DNA from: Deltaproteobacteria bacterium | GTDB lineage: Bacteria; UBA10199; JACPAL01; JAHFST01 | Reading direction: 5' to 3' | NCBI GenBank assembly: GCA_023265625.1 | Contig: JAHFST010000008.1 | Location: 1-64,000, forward strand | Length of the DNA: 64,000 bases | Part shown: positions 62,962 to 64,000 of the stretch, in pieces | How the letters are laid out: every line of letters begins with the position of its first letter | Numbering within the stretch: the first letter of the stretch is position 1 | The notes under the pieces: generated by a model | What the model was told of the DNA's origin: nothing | What the model saw: the letters and a program-made list of their open reading frames with translations, nothing else | Database searches by the model: none | Made by a program: the position numbers and the translations under genes

Positions 62962-64000
62962 GGAATGTCTTGGGGGGTTGATAATTTGGTACGAGCAATC
63001 TCTAACAAAATTTCCGGGGTGTTCTTTTCAGGCTCATCCAATACGACTTCCACTAATTCTTTCAGCATCAGGCCCATTTGCGGACCTTCCCGTAATCCGA
63101 TGCTCATGAGGTCCGTTCCCCGAATCGCCAGGTCTTTCACCGAGAAAGGCGACTTGTTGTTGATTTCATGTTCGATTTTTTCCCGCAGCCTAAGCACCCC
63201 GCGAATACCTTCGGGATAACGGCCTCCCCGGTTGTCCGCCAATCTTAGATCGACCAATTTTAAGATGAGATCCGGGCCGATTTTATTGATGAAGCGGCGA
63301 ATCGCACGATCTGAAAAAAAAGATTTGGCCTGAAACATGTGCTCTTCGACCAGTTTTTCCACGCGATCAGAATCAATCCCCAAAGTTGTCATTTTTAAGG
63401 CCTGGATGCGTTTCCGCACCATTCGTTTGGAAAGGATCTGGTGGCCATAAAAGGTCAGCCGGTTTTTTTCCGGATCAAAGCGCTTGGTTTTTGGTTTGCC
63501 CACATCGTGATAAAGTGCGGCCAGCATGAGTTCCATGTCTCCCGCATTGGGAATCGCATTATCCTTGCGGGAGGCGTCCAACACGCGCATGGTGTGCATA
63601 AAGACATCATCGTTGCGGAACTTATTGCCCTGCTCAACCCCGACCGTGGCCTGCAGCTCCGGAAAGACGTAGCCCAGCAATCCGGCTTTTTCCATCAGGA
63701 TGAAGCCCTGGGAGGGTTGTTCCGCCGAAAGGAGTTTTTTAATCTCTTCGGTAATGCGTTCGGAAGAGACCGTTTTGATTTTTTCGGCATGTTCTTTCAT
63801 GGAGGCAAAGGTGTCCGGTTCGATCTCCAAGTGAAACCGCGCCGCGAATTGAATACCGCGAAGCATTCGTAATGGATCCTCTAAAAAGGCCTGTTGTGAG
63901 ACCATGCGTAGCTTTTTATCTCGGAGGTCGGTTTGGCCGCCAAAGGGGTCGATCATCCTGCCGGTTGAGAGTTCCTGGGCCATGGCATTGACGGTGAAAT
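62958..64000 (-). CDS. CCA-adding enzyme / polyA polymerase family with HD domain (partial)
   Basis: The 5' end lies beyond the window. The visible part continues through FTVNAMAQELSTGRMIDPFGG, typical of class II tRNA nucleotidyltransferases, then DPLRMLRGIQFAARF (the RRD-type region), and an HD domain (ALYHDVGKPKTKR). The C-terminal ~100 residues are helical. It probably adds or repairs CCA on tRNA 3' ends; here tRNA-Leu lacks encoded CCA. The HD domain suggests added phosphatase/phosphodiesterase activity. Translationally coupled to coaE. Confidence 0.88.
   Translation of the reverse strand, partial: FTVNAMAQELSTGRMIDPFGGQTDLRDKKLRMVSQQAFLEDPLRMLRGIQFAARFHLEIEPDTFASMKEHAEKIKTVSSERITEEIKKLLSAEQPSQGFILMEKAGLLGYVFPELQATVGVEQGNKFRNDDVFMHTMRVLDASRKDNAIPNAGDMELMLAALYHDVGKPKTKRFDPEKNRLTFYGHQILSKRMVRKRIQALKMTTLGIDSDRVEKLVEEHMFQAKSFFSDRAIRRFINKIGPDLILKLVDLRLADNRGGRYPEGIRGVLRLREKIEHEINNKSPFSVKDLAIRGTDLMSIGLREGPQMGLMLKELVEVVLDEPEKNTPEILLEIARTKLSTPQDIP

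Overview
The window is a gene-dense stretch of a Gram-negative bacterial chromosome with deltaproteobacterial-type gene order. Three blocks point that way: ilvB-ilvN-(gap)-psd-pssA-leuA-leuB-asd-truA; rpoN-hpf-ptsN-hprK-rapZ-EIIA(Man)-HPr; and rimP-nusA-infB-rbfA-nrnA-truB-rpsO-pnp. Outer-membrane-type, lipoprotein and RTX/Cys-rich secreted proteins fit a diderm. I cannot name the species. An uncultured Desulfobacterota, Myxococcota or related lineage is most likely.

Layout. 1-2.4 kb: a nuclease gene broken by palindromic DNA, then the divergent NAD genes nadK and nadD. 2.4-13.9 kb: nitrogen, branched-chain amino acid and phospholipid synthesis (gdhA, ilvB, ilvN, psd, pssA, leuA, leuB, asd). 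Two toxin-antitoxin modules sit where ilvC is usually found, and leuC/leuD are absent. 13.9-17.5 kb: a beta-propeller protein joined in frame to a beta-barrel protein, then truA. 17.5-28.4 kb: an accessory island on the minus strand with a large RTX/calcium-binding protein followed by three tandem paralogues of about 770-945 aa, each starting with a disulfide-rich Dickkopf-like region. 28.6-37.4 kb: a TPR protein, metK, the regulatory PTS/rpoN cluster and pyrG. 37.6-43.2 kb: ppnP, a SEC59/DGK-like membrane kinase, EF-P, a glycosyltransferase, a flippase and a lipoprotein. 43.4-46.9 kb: a cupredoxin and cytochrome-oxidase assembly genes (ctaA, a ctaB-SCO fusion, DUF420). 46.9-53.1 kb: an MFS exporter, an RND/MMPL protein, a nucleotidyltransferase-CDP-alcohol phosphotransferase fusion and a radical SAM enzyme. 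53.1-64 kb: tRNA-Leu, the rimP to pnp translation/RNA operon, then coaE and a partial CCA-adding enzyme.

The most unusual signal is a family of palindromic elements with ends GTAGGGGC...GCCCCTAC (1879-1908, 15819-15946, 16584-16657, 17192-17260, 30799-30826). They lie on gene boundaries or in frame inside genes. One puts 23 codons into truA, one bridges two surface-protein reading frames, one supplies the HPr stop codon, and two end just before the start codons of nadD and truA. Other palindromic repeats break the yhcG-like gene, supply the stop of asd and separate ilvB from ilvN. Together these suggest that small hairpin repeats are reshaping gene ends here. The second highlight is the Cys-rich paralogue/RTX island, which shows gene conversion and has no described function I can recognise.
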